DNA from: Marine Group II euryarchaeote MED-G33 | Lineage (GTDB): Archaea > Thermoplasmatota > Poseidoniia > Poseidoniales > Thalassarchaeaceae | NCBI GenBank assembly: GCA_949538655.1 | Contig: CATISE010000078.1 | Coordinates: forward strand, 1-34,400 | Reading direction: 5' to 3' | Length of the DNA: 34,400 nt | Shown here: one piece after another, positions 17,101 through 24,071 of the stretch | How the letters are laid out: each line of letters opens with the position of its first letter | Numbering within the stretch: position 1 is the stretch's first letter | Position numbers and translations under genes: made by a program | The notes under the pieces: generated by a model | Database searches by the model: none | The model's input: the letters and a program-made list of their open reading frames with translations, nothing else | Told to the model about the DNA's origin: nothing

Positions 17101-18266
17101 CCCCAATTGAGATTGGAACCTGAGAGTTGAATCCTACAAAATTGGTTGGCACCACAGGTTTCGTACATATCGATATTATCGAGCCCAAATTCTGCTTGAG
17201 ACGCGTGGTCAAGGGTTACGGATGCGGTAAAGTTGGCATAAATGTCACTCATTGTGGTCCCAATTGGCGTTCCTGTCGGTCCGAGTGTTTGAGCCAAATC
17301 GATGATTCCTTGGCCACCTGTTAGGGTGTCAGCGACCAATTGTCGAATGGCTGATCCACCACCCAGGTTGTCTGCAAGGAAGAGCATGAACATGAATCCG
17401 CCACCGTAATCTCCGAGACGCTGGTTCCACCATCGGACGGATGCGCTGGCATTCTGTGTCCAAGCATTGGCGTGCCCGATGACCGCATTGGATGCTCCAA
17501 AGCAGAGGAAAGCGGCCATGTCTGCATTTCCTTCATCAATCCAGATGTATTCAAATGGGTCTCGAGCATTGTGGAGGAGGTGCTGGAATTCGTGAGAAAG
17601 AATGGTATTTCTCCATGACAAATCATCGATGTCAACGTACATCACTTCACGAGTTGATGACATGCTGGGCATGAAATAACCACCAATGTTTGCGCCCCCA
17701 TCAATGGCATAGATGACAATCTCAATCTGACAATTGTTATCGACGTCAGGAGCGTTTCCGAAGTAGTTTGTATTGGTGGGGAAAATTGTGGTTTCCCAAG
17801 TTGAGCCAATATTGTTCAGGGTAGTCGATGAAACCGATTGACCATTCTCGATTAGAATCACAGAATTGGCCGTTACATGCATTGCAGAAACCTGAATTTG
17901 GCCACCGGTGGTCTGCACCGTCCCGGTTTGTCCTGTCGTCCAAGCATTCTCACAGGCTCTCGCTGCGGTTCGTGCGCTGGTAGTCGTTTCTTCAAACGGT
18001 GAAACAAGTCCTGGGTATCCTTCATCCACCCATTGTTGCTTGAGATGGCGGGTGGCACTGAAGATGAGTTCGTCTTCTCCACCAGCGAAAAGATAGGGTT
18101 TGCCATTGGTCGTCGGATCGAATTCATCAAGGGTGTAGAACAACCCTGCATTCATGTTTGAATCTTGTTCAGAATCGCCTTCATCAGCCGTAGCCAGGGG
18201 CACCCAAGATGCCAGAATCATCAGAGAAACCAAGAACAGACTTTGAGAGCGGTTGTTTGTCGACAT
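14106..18266 (-). CDS. giant secreted metalloprotease with PKD repeats
   Basis: A 1386-residue surface protease. A signal peptide (LFLVSLMILASWVPLATA) precedes a peptidase domain with the zinc motif HEFQH (225-229) and a downstream glutamate in WIDEGNADMA (Glu245), an arrangement like M30 hyicolysin-type or related gluzincin enzymes. Then come PKD-type repeats recognisable by WNFGDG / WNWGD and by YNVTLTVVD or YTVTLVVTD strands, then an Asp-rich calcium-type stretch (DSDNDGISDND). A membrane helix (LYIIILIALVLTLGWLVM) and an acidic then basic tail end it. ATG 18266 is chosen because GAGGTGA lies a few bases upstream; an upstream in-frame start at 18341 would bury the signal peptide and overlap the divergent gene. 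Role: probably digestion of marine protein at the cell surface. Confidence 0.85.
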   Translation of the reverse strand: MSTNNRSQSLFLVSLMILASWVPLATADEGDSEQDSNMNAGLFYTLDEFDPTTNGKPYLFAGGEDELIFSATRHLKQQWVDEGYPGLVSPFEETTTSARTAARACENAWTTGQTGTVQTTGGQIQVSAMHVTANSVILIENGQSVSSTTLNNIGSTWETTIFPTNTNYFGNAPDVDNNCQIEIVIYAIDGGANIGGYFMPSMSSTREVMYVDIDDLSWRNTILSHEFQHLLHNARDPFEYIWIDEGNADMAAFLCFGASNAVIGHANAWTQNASASVRWWNQRLGDYGGGFMFMLFLADNLGGGSAIRQLVADTLTGGQGIIDLAQTLGPTGTPIGTTMSDIYANFTASVTLDHASQAEFGLDNIDMYETCGANQFCRIQLSGSNLNWGGMWQSGTQDIEGWGVHAFRFLDGTGAPLNIMIQPSELGFAATVMTHDAVTGTWSMDQLRFDEFTGIGTALIPSFGNVTDDVYLIVWYESGVDDCDYTSPNCAFPGGSEYPIATFDVTAGIISQPAEITVTQEITADRDEDGGIDTVEATVDVTSSAFYEVLDIEVKAYENNTLHDALEFSLEAGNTIPIGFTNRTIWYTPPWDGDWTLHFTMRNQIGEIVDEALTLPLTLENMAPVAVGGAAANATQTWMPLQFFGAGYDLWGLGLTNESFSHNETPVGYNWNFGDGLSGSGLKDPMRSWQNPGMYNVTLTVVDQGGSVSDIQAWQISVNDTEPPTPRIDVGSPPASISDPYTLLTSQRVQFSAARSEDNVPLNQLNFIWNFGDGTILSGQGLYEVSHEWAVGSSNGTPYNLTLQVGDGTHISNMSVTILVMNRVPRQVWFEDLQTSTLTPLHLPTVFTDDDGTIVTTQWSFDEHVNFDGGIVTMSSPFLNNQTMEANPTPAWQTPGWKNVTIYATDDSGNTSWTVLRVEVLNQRPVAIFPRPNDGTTNTMYSFLSSSFDPDGNTGNMTHNWTISGIEDAIPPNNQVNHVFTEPGVYTVTLVVTDERGLDSLPKSYTIHIANPLPMPVLSVHEAWLNEMIVTVPGSDFSVYTWRRTFTDSGDIFVAPGTALRFSSDGSRDMDVAYDGMLNPDQNAPDWNGIVDTTWNWGDASPPSHVNDAWHVFEQPGYYTVTLTVRDGYGTGDSNSTTIGIWVSSAPSILSDHVIGDGTTYSENLNIIEAYAIDSDMDSGMLAWRDEDAMIDSDNDGISDNDQDTLLNSILTYWWDVDDSVDEDENGNFNDDWVTNPNVREGRGNDAQWNESGEYVIRLKVCDDTDVCVIETYDLIVRDPDSEDEALGDLSWKDLLPSSDSGSLYIIILIALVLTLGWLVMREPEEIEVEAEQAASTYDVTEVHTEGGILGMDQHAPPPKPGHLTKDDRRSKDSGYVRPVTSRRRR

Positions 18267-18280
18267 TAAGTCACCTCGCA

Positions 18281-18297
18281 GGAACACTACGTGTTCC
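18281..18297. repeat. inverted repeat at the protease promoter
   Basis: GGAACAC-TAC-GTGTTCC, a perfect 7-base inverted repeat with a 3-base spacer. It lies at the transcription start expected from the TATA box at 18320-18326 read on the minus strand, so it may be an operator or a leader hairpin for the protease gene. Confidence 0.45.
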
Positions 18298-18319
18298 GCG
18301 TTGACTTGAACCGAGCAGG

Positions 18320-18326
18320 TATTTAA
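18320..18326. promoter_or_regulatory. TATA box, possibly bidirectional
   Basis: TATTTAA on the plus strand is centred about 28 bases before ATG 18351 (leaderless). On the minus strand the same bases read TTAAATA and would start a transcript near 18296, giving a leader of about 30 bases that carries the GAGGTGA site of the protease gene. Confidence 0.5.
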
Positions 18327-18350
18327 CACAAGGTGGAGCATTGTTCATAC

Positions 18351-19319
18351 ATGCTCGGGGGGCGAGGTGTACTGGCGGTCTTATTCACCACCATTTTTTT
18401 ACTCTCAACAGCCCCAATTATTGGCGCGCAGGAAGACGAACCGGCCTATGTTCGGGCCGAATCTTATTTGGTGGTTGTTCACGACAATGTTACGCATGAT
18501 TCCGGCGCCTATACCCAAGGTCTGGAGTTTTATCAAGGACGTTTGTTTGAATCCACGGGCAAGTATGGGGAATCAACACTTCGGGAAGTGAACCTTTCAA
18601 CAGGTGAAGTCATTCGTTCACTCAATCTATCTGGAGACGAATTCGGAGAAGGGATGACATTCGTTGGGGATGAGATTGTTCAACTGACTTGGAAGAATGG
18701 AACTGCATATCGCTACGACATGGATACGTTTGAGATCATTGCGAATTATTCCTATGCCGGTGAAGGCTGGGGGTTGGCCTATGATGGGCAGCACCTCATC
18801 ATGTCAGATGGTTCCGATGTGTTACAATTTCGAAACGCTTCTACATTTGAACTAGTGTCGACCCTAAATGTGACATTGAACAATCAATCTCTTAACCGTA
18901 TTAATGAACTTGAGATGGTCGGAGATCTATTGATGGCAAATATTTACCAAACCGATGAGATTGTCGCAATCGATCTGGTTTCCGGTGTGGTCGTCGAGCA
19001 TATCGATGCGAGTAATCTGAATTCCTCTGGTGGGGAGGTGCTGAATGGAATCGCCTTCGATTCGACAACACAATCCTTGTGGGTCACAGGGAAATATTGG
19101 CCGAAAATGTACAATATTACATTCACCGTTCCAGAACCAGAAATTCAGGATCCACCAGGTTCTGAAATCATCGAAGAGGAAATCATCACCTCAACGACTG
19201 TCAATTCAATATTTTCCGAGGCGATTCTATTCTCTCTGTTAACCCTCACAGTGATTCTATGGGCCATGAACTTGAAGGACGGCGGACCCAACCCACCGGA
19301 TAGGGGGCCTTCTGAGTGA
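18351..19319 (+). CDS. glutaminyl-peptide cyclotransferase, membrane-anchored
   Basis: A 322-residue protein of the plant-type glutamine cyclotransferase family, a five-bladed propeller that turns an N-terminal Gln of a peptide into pyroglutamate. Family landmarks appear in order: AYTQGLEF, LFESTGKYGES, FGEGMT, QLTWKNG, EGWGLAYDG ... MSDGSD, NELEMV, ANIYQTD, VLNGIAFD and VTGKYWP. A signal peptide ends near IIGA, so mature protein would itself begin with Gln; a C-terminal helix (ILFSLLTLTVILWAM) anchors it, an addition to the usual soluble form. ATG 18351 is preferred to GTG 18333 because of the TATA box at 18320. It is first of three tightly linked genes; its stop overlaps the next start. Confidence 0.88.
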   Translation: MLGGRGVLAVLFTTIFLLSTAPIIGAQEDEPAYVRAESYLVVVHDNVTHDSGAYTQGLEFYQGRLFESTGKYGESTLREVNLSTGEVIRSLNLSGDEFGEGMTFVGDEIVQLTWKNGTAYRYDMDTFEIIANYSYAGEGWGLAYDGQHLIMSDGSDVLQFRNASTFELVSTLNVTLNNQSLNRINELEMVGDLLMANIYQTDEIVAIDLVSGVVVEHIDASNLNSSGGEVLNGIAFDSTTQSLWVTGKYWPKMYNITFTVPEPEIQDPPGSEIIEEEIITSTTVNSIFSEAILFSLLTLTVILWAMNLKDGGPNPPDRGPSE

Positions 19320-20095
19320 GTGATGATGAAGACCTGGTTGTTCAGTTAAATCTCGATGAAGAAGTCGAAGCCGCCGCCCGCCTTGGTTCCCAAGAAGAGG
19401 CGCTTGAATGGTCTAGCAATGTAGCGGTTACTTTGATTGTTGTTGGTTCGTTGATGGGCCTTTGGTTCGGAGCGTTACTGTTTGCTGCGGATCCTCAAGA
19501 TGTGCTTGAAAACCCCCTATTTATCGATAATAATACTGCAACCGTAAGTGGTCAAATTTTGTCTGCAGTGGATCAGGGGAACCTTACTGGTGGAGATCCC
19601 ATTGAAGGCATTCAAGTGATCTTGTTGGATATCGAGGACAAGCCCACCCCCCACAGTGCCTATACCAATCGAGATGGGCGTTTTTCAATGACTGATGTTC
19701 CCAAAGAACAATCATTCATTCTCAAAGTTGCTCATTCTGGAAACCAAACCCTCCGAATCACATTCAACCCAGGTGACCAAGCAGATTTGTCATTGACCAT
19801 GACTCCTGGTGAAGGGGTTATCGAAGAGGATTTGCGACGCGACTCTCATCTCGAAGGGGCTGTATTACTCGCATCTGTAGTCGCATCACTGACGGTCATT
19901 TCAGCATTATTTGGCCTCGTTGGTGCGACTGAAGCCAGACGGGGCAAGCGTTACCGCAGAACTCAGTACCTTTGTGGACTTGCTCTATTTAGTCGGGGTG
20001 GTATTTTCATTGGACCCATGCTAATTTTGGCAGGGATGGGGATGCTTTCAGCGACAAAGCACCAGTTCGACGATATCGAAGAAGCCGAGGATTGA
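19316..20095 (+). CDS. membrane protein with carboxypeptidase-regulatory-like domain
   Basis: A 259-residue protein. A polar acidic N-terminus is followed by a membrane helix (VAVTLIVVGSLMGLWFGALLF), an extracytoplasmic domain (about 72-165) with the pattern VSGQIL ... IEGIQVILLD ... TNRDGRFSMTDVP of a carboxypeptidase-regulatory-like Ig fold, and two further helices (VLLASVVASLTVISALFGLV and IFIGPMLILAGMGML) split by a basic loop. GTG at 19316 overlaps the stop of the cyclase (GTGA) and has AGGGGG upstream, so the two are co-translated. A helper role for the cyclase or another surface enzyme is inference. Confidence 0.65.
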   Translation: MSDDEDLVVQLNLDEEVEAAARLGSQEEALEWSSNVAVTLIVVGSLMGLWFGALLFAADPQDVLENPLFIDNNTATVSGQILSAVDQGNLTGGDPIEGIQVILLDIEDKPTPHSAYTNRDGRFSMTDVPKEQSFILKVAHSGNQTLRITFNPGDQADLSLTMTPGEGVIEEDLRRDSHLEGAVLLASVVASLTVISALFGLVGATEARRGKRYRRTQYLCGLALFSRGGIFIGPMLILAGMGMLSATKHQFDDIEEAED

Positions 20096-20104
20096 GGTGC
20101 GAAA

Positions 20105-21445
20105 ATGTACCTGATTACCGTTGAGGGTGGGGATGGTTCGGGCAAAGGTCTGGCCACAAAAATGATTGCTGAAATTTTACAGCAAGAATTCACATTTTCT
20201 GGTGTGGACGTTACCGCTGAACCACGTCGAGATGCCGAACTGGGGTTGCTGGCGGTTGAAGCAGTCCGCACAGGTGATGCAGGACCGACCAGAGAGGCCG
20301 TATATTTCGCAGCAGATCGTATGGACCACTCGCATACTTGGATTCGTCCAAGATTGGGGCAGGGTCGTGTGATTGTCAGTGAGCGAAATATCCACTCTTC
20401 TTTGGTCTACCAAGGGGTGGTAGGAGATCTCGGAATCGAGGAAGTCGCCCGCATGAACGCAGCTGCGATGATTCCAGATCTCTGCATCTGGGTCGATTGT
20501 GATCCAGGAGCAGCATTGCGTAGAATTGAACAAGATACACTTCGAATCACACTCGACAAGTCAGAATATTTTGAAACTGATGAGTATCAGAAAAAAATTC
20601 GTCAAGGGTACCATGATTTACTCGGTGGAACTGTTCCAATGCCCTCTCCATTCAACCGGGGGCGCGTAGTAGGGCCCATTGTCAATGATAGCACAAAGGG
20701 GGAGTTGCGGAAGAAATTGCAACTTGAAATCCGGCGATTTCTGCATGAACGTCCAAAGCCACTGAATGTTTCGACCGAAGAAGTCGACCTTCACATGCTG
20801 GGTCGGGCTTTGGTTTCTCAGCGAGGACAAACAACCCTGGATGTAGTCGAATCACGGCCTCCTCGTAGCAATTTGGATTGGCTAGATTCACGCAAACCTT
20901 GGGAAATTGTTCGCGACTCTACGAAGATCTATGTCGATGCCATTCAGGCGTCGGACACACCCTCACGTCTCGATGCACCTGCGGATCCTCTTAGCCATCC
21001 AGTGCTAGCCATCGTCGGGACTCTTTCTTTGCTCCCGAGCGTTGAGATTCATGAGTTGAGGACGTGGCTAGGCCCGGTCCGGATGGTAACGGAGAGGCAC
21101 ACACGTAGGATGGTGAAAATATTCCATGAACAATCTGGCTGGGTTAGGGTCTATCGCTCGCTGGTCGGTGGCGATGCTTCACGCTCTGAATTGCGTTCTG
21201 ACTGGCAGGCTTTCGGTCGAATTGGAATTGCACTGTGGCCACTCAAAGAAGCCCTTTCTGAATGGCGCAAGACACATCCAGGATCATCTTGGAAACATGC
21301 ACTCAGTGCATCATTGTCATCTGAACCAAACGCTGCACAATCATGCCTTTCTCGATTGGCCTTGCTGGGTTCTGGTAAGGCAGAAGTTCCACCCCCAAGC
21401 AACCGTGAAGAACTCATCACTTGGTGGCAAAATGGTGCTGTTTGA
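20105..21445 (+). CDS. tmk: thymidylate kinase with long C-terminal extension
   Basis: A 446-residue protein, about twice the usual length (about 210). Residues 1-215 are thymidylate kinase, which makes dTDP from dTMP: Walker A EGGDGSGKG (7-15), AEPRR (39-42), the AADRMDH segment, SERNIHSSLVYQG (92-104) where most enzymes have D-R-Y, and the lid region to about 170. Residues about 216-446 match nothing I recognise; they look folded and mostly helical with Trp-rich spots (NLDWLDSRKPW, RVYRSLVGGD, WWQNG). GAGGTG just before ATG 20105 overlaps the stop of the previous gene. The stop touches the stop of the convergent DUF2085 gene. The DRY replacement and GKG Walker end suggest altered substrate handling, which needs an assay. 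Confidence 0.8.
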   Translation: MYLITVEGGDGSGKGLATKMIAEILQQEFTFSGVDVTAEPRRDAELGLLAVEAVRTGDAGPTREAVYFAADRMDHSHTWIRPRLGQGRVIVSERNIHSSLVYQGVVGDLGIEEVARMNAAAMIPDLCIWVDCDPGAALRRIEQDTLRITLDKSEYFETDEYQKKIRQGYHDLLGGTVPMPSPFNRGRVVGPIVNDSTKGELRKKLQLEIRRFLHERPKPLNVSTEEVDLHMLGRALVSQRGQTTLDVVESRPPRSNLDWLDSRKPWEIVRDSTKIYVDAIQASDTPSRLDAPADPLSHPVLAIVGTLSLLPSVEIHELRTWLGPVRMVTERHTRRMVKIFHEQSGWVRVYRSLVGGDASRSELRSDWQAFGRIGIALWPLKEALSEWRKTHPGSSWKHALSASLSSEPNAAQSCLSRLALLGSGKAEVPPPSNREELITWWQNGAV

Positions 21446-22222
21446 TTATTCACTTTCATCTTGGGTGTTCACTGCAGCTGACAAACGGGCACCTGCTGGG
21501 AGGTGGACCTGAGATGCATCAAAACCGAATTTCTCAGGCCTTGATGACAAGCTTGCACACAAATACCATCCAATGATGAAGCCAAATGGGAGTCCGGTTA
21601 GGATACGCATTGGGTTGATTGATTCGTAGTCAGTGATGGCTTGGATGCCCCCATCCAGCACAACAGGTAAACAAAATAGTACACCCATTCCAAGCATGGC
21701 GGGCAATCGTCGATCTTTCATGTAGAGGGGGGCAATCATTGAATCGGGTAGGAGGGTTAGGAATGAGTCGCGTATGGTCCATCGATTCAGCCCACGTCTT
21801 GAAAACCACCAACTGCCCAGGGCGAGTCCGAAGAAAATACCAACATCACGGGTACACACTGGCATTTGGTTGCCATTGATTACCCAGGAACGTTCATGCT
21901 TTTGATGGCAATTCAAATCGCCAAAAGCATAGACGAATGCAAAGTATGGGTTGAGTTCTGACCAAGCAAAAGTCCCGCCATGGGCACTTTGGTTGTGCCC
22001 CATTTCACCACCCTCATGGTGATCTTGATTCCCCCATGATCCTTCGGATGTGTAATCCATCATATTGGCTCGACCCGACAGTTCGGGGACGGTGCCATGT
22101 GGCATCAAAATTGGAACTAGAAACATCGAGATACAGTAGAATGCAACGATTCGGAAAACCCATCGGCTGACCTTAATTTCACGGTCGCGACCACTCAACC
22201 CATTCCGATAGGGTGGCTCCAT
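21446..22222 (-). CDS. DUF2085 membrane protein with His-rich loop
   Basis: A 258-residue membrane protein. The DUF2085 signature is clear: DLNCHQKHERSW (102-113), GNQMPVC (117-123) and RDVGIFFGLALG just after. There are about four membrane helices: 22-40, 127-140, 172-190 and 205-225. DUF2085 has no settled function; its Cys-His-Gln motif hints at metal or redox work. The loop after the first helix (about 55-85) is unusual, with His at 68, 69, 76 and 81. The ATG at 22222 has a weak ATTAGAT box about 27 bases upstream on its strand. It diverges from the Smr gene at 22310 and abuts tmk. Confidence 0.75.
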   Translation of the reverse strand: MEPPYRNGLSGRDREIKVSRWVFRIVAFYCISMFLVPILMPHGTVPELSGRANMMDYTSEGSWGNQDHHEGGEMGHNQSAHGGTFAWSELNPYFAFVYAFGDLNCHQKHERSWVINGNQMPVCTRDVGIFFGLALGSWWFSRRGLNRWTIRDSFLTLLPDSMIAPLYMKDRRLPAMLGMGVLFCLPVVLDGGIQAITDYESINPMRILTGLPFGFIIGWYLCASLSSRPEKFGFDASQVHLPAGARLSAAVNTQDESE

Positions 22223-22309
22223 GTTGGCTGGACTGCCAGTCGCATCTAATGTGCTTGCTGTTTCAATCTCTGCCGCCTCTTTGATAGCCGGCGACGTGGC
22301 GGCACATAC

Positions 22310-23086
22310 ATGACCGAGTTGAGACCGAGGGACTTGTTCACTCTCTCGGGCGTCATGGGTCTTATGATTGGCACAATGTCCTTTTTCATGTATATCTTTG
22401 CAAATGGGATGGATGTTTCCAATCTTGATCGGGCCATGGAAATCGGCGGGGTTGTCGGCGGTTCAACCGCTCTGGTTTTCCTCAGTTACACATCAGTTCG
22501 CTATGTGGAGCGCAATCGAAAGTTGGCAACAGCCACCGTTGAAATCGACACACTCGATCGTTTGCAAATGCTACTTCACCCAATCGAAGAGGCTGCAGTA
22601 ACCCTTCCATGGGCGGATGAAAAGCCGTGGACTACCTCCAGTCATGTCCGGCGTGACCGCGGTGTTTTGAGTGTGGATTTACATGATTTGGACCTTAAAC
22701 AAGCGAGAGCGACCATAGAACTCATTATCGCTTCTCGAGATTGGCTCGGACGGATTCGAATTGTCACTGGCCGAGGATTGCATTCGGCGACAGTTCCGAA
22801 GATTAGACCGATGGCCATTGAAAGACTACGCCAGGTCACAAGTAGACTCAATTGGGAATTACTCATGAAGAAAGGATCGGTGACCCTTCGCCCAATTGGG
22901 GCAGCCCCAACCCTGACGAAGTGGTTTTTGAGATTCATTTTCTTGGGTAGCCCGATTACTGTTGCCTTCGCATTGGCTTTCCGTGACCTTGCTGGCGAGG
23001 GAGCGCATACGCAAGGGCTCCAAGTCGGGGTTGTGCTGGGGATTCTTTTGAGCGGTCTACTCGCATCCTACAGAGAGCGTCAGTGA
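22310..23086 (+). CDS. membrane-embedded Smr-domain protein
   Basis: A 258-residue protein in which an Smr (small MutS-related) domain is flanked by membrane helices. Helices are at about 9-30 and 43-63, then a soluble part holding the Smr domain (120-182) with VDLHDLD (122-128), RIRIVTGRGLHSA (148-160) and IERLRQVTSRL, and two more helices at about 205-225 and 237-253. Smr domains nick nucleic acid or cleave stalled mRNA; DxH and TGxG are the active motifs and both are kept. With both ends in the membrane, the domain should face the cytoplasm. The leaderless ATG 22310 has TTTGATAG about 27 bases upstream. I know no membrane-held Smr protein with a defined role. Confidence 0.7.
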   Translation: MTELRPRDLFTLSGVMGLMIGTMSFFMYIFANGMDVSNLDRAMEIGGVVGGSTALVFLSYTSVRYVERNRKLATATVEIDTLDRLQMLLHPIEEAAVTLPWADEKPWTTSSHVRRDRGVLSVDLHDLDLKQARATIELIIASRDWLGRIRIVTGRGLHSATVPKIRPMAIERLRQVTSRLNWELLMKKGSVTLRPIGAAPTLTKWFLRFIFLGSPITVAFALAFRDLAGEGAHTQGLQVGVVLGILLSGLLASYRERQ

Positions 23087-23224
23087 CTATTCCCAAGTGG
23101 GGGCACCTTCACAGCACGCTTCCACAACATGGCCACAGCGTGGACATTCCATGTGTTGTCTCCGAGGGACAGCTCTCCCCTTGTATCCACAGTGGCAGGT
23201 AATCGTCTCACAATAGTCTGCCAT
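23087..23224 (-). CDS. 45-residue zinc-ribbon protein
   Basis: A short open frame from ATG 23224 to TAG 23087. Its 45 residues hold cysteines in metal-ribbon spacing: Cys5, CHC (10-12) and CPRC (27-30), with CC at 37-38. The stretch ITCHCGYKGRAVPRR followed by MECPRCGHVVE is a typical four-Cys zinc ribbon. Its stop directly touches the stop of the convergent Smr gene, as several real convergent pairs do in this window, which supports it. No clear ribosome site precedes it; it may be read with the DedA gene and tRNA-Glu upstream on the same strand. Function is unknown; a nucleic-acid or ribosome role would be a guess. Confidence 0.65.
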   Translation of the reverse strand: MADYCETITCHCGYKGRAVPRRQHMECPRCGHVVEACCEGAPTWE

Positions 23225-23254
23225 GCACAAGGCGTGTCATAGACGGTCGAAAAG

Positions 23255-23329
23255 TGCTCGTGCCGGAATTCGAATCCGGGTCAGCGGGATGAAAACCCAC
23301 CATGATGGGCCTGGCTACACCACACGAGC
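23255..23329 (-). tRNA. tRNA-Glu(TTC)
   Basis: On the minus strand: acceptor GCTCGTG / CACGAGC, anticodon arm GTGGG-TTTTCAT-CCCGC with anticodon TTC, T arm CCGGA-TTCGAAT-TCCGG and discriminator A. The D arm with GGTGTAGCCAGGCC is like other archaeal tRNA-Glu. CCA is not encoded (CTTT follows), unlike the tRNA-Ser at 7166-7251. No strong promoter is seen. Confidence 0.93.
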
Positions 23330-23370
23330 GACAGACTTCGCGCAGTCAATCGGGTTGATGAGGGGTTCGG

Positions 23371-23982
23371 TCATTCTTCCTCATCAAGAAGTCCATCCCA
23401 CCACTTTTTGGCCGGTATGGAAATCACAATCAAGAGAATACTCAGTATGATCCAGACAATGGGGTTCGTGAGTGCATCGTACAGGCGATCACCCCAGAGT
23501 CCAATGGCGATGGCTTGGATGCCAAATCGTAGACCGCGACCCCATAAGCCAGCGATGATGAATCTTCGATAATCCATCTCGCCCATGCCGGCAACCCAAG
23601 CTAGGACTTTGTATGGGATTGGGGAAATTGCGGCGATGAAGATTCCAGCATCGCCATAACGAACAATCAGTTCATCCAATCTAGCAATATGGTTCGGTTT
23701 GATGTACCGGTCCGCCAAGGGGCGCCCTAATTTTTTACCAAACCACCATCCTACCATCGCCCCTGCTACACTGGTAAATGTGACCACGGACCAAATCAGG
23801 AAAATCATCACCGGGTTTCCTTGGTTGGCGATGAACATCGGTAGTGTGAGGACTTCTGGAGGGATTGGTTGTATGAATGACTCTGTGAAAGAAAGAACGG
23901 CCAGACCCGGCAAACCGAGACTGTCAGCCCAATTCACGAAGGAATCAATGGCCGACCAGAAACTGGGTGGGAGCAGGCCCAT
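23371..23982 (-). CDS. DedA/VTT-family membrane protein
   Basis: A 203-residue protein of the DedA / SNARE-associated (VTT) family. Family marks are the re-entrant segment FTESFIQPIPPEVLTLP near residue 35, the GWWFGKKLGRPLA stretch near 80, and AAISPIPYKVLAWVAGMGEMDYRRF near 120, with hydrophobic helices around them and a short acidic tail (LLDEEE). DedA proteins are linked to lipid flipping, membrane potential and envelope stress; the subfamily here is closest in feel to the YqaA branch. ATG 23982 is clear but no TATA box or ribosome site is recognisable. It diverges from nob1 and may share a transcript with tRNA-Glu and the zinc-ribbon gene behind it. Confidence 0.85.
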   Translation of the reverse strand: MGLLPPSFWSAIDSFVNWADSLGLPGLAVLSFTESFIQPIPPEVLTLPMFIANQGNPVMIFLIWSVVTFTSVAGAMVGWWFGKKLGRPLADRYIKPNHIARLDELIVRYGDAGIFIAAISPIPYKVLAWVAGMGEMDYRRFIIAGLWGRGLRFGIQAIAIGLWGDRLYDALTNPIVWIILSILLIVISIPAKKWWDGLLDEEE

Positions 23983-24071
23983 GTGTGCAAGGCGGGTGAT
24001 AGAAGGGATGACCCTTTCCCATCATCGACAGGTGCGGAAGGCTGATGTCACATCGATGCTGCCTTGCCGAC

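Noticed and set aside
18267..18341. Longer start for the metalloprotease
   Set aside because: It would place 25 residues before a normal signal peptide and overlap the divergent cyclase; GAGGTGA points to ATG 18266.
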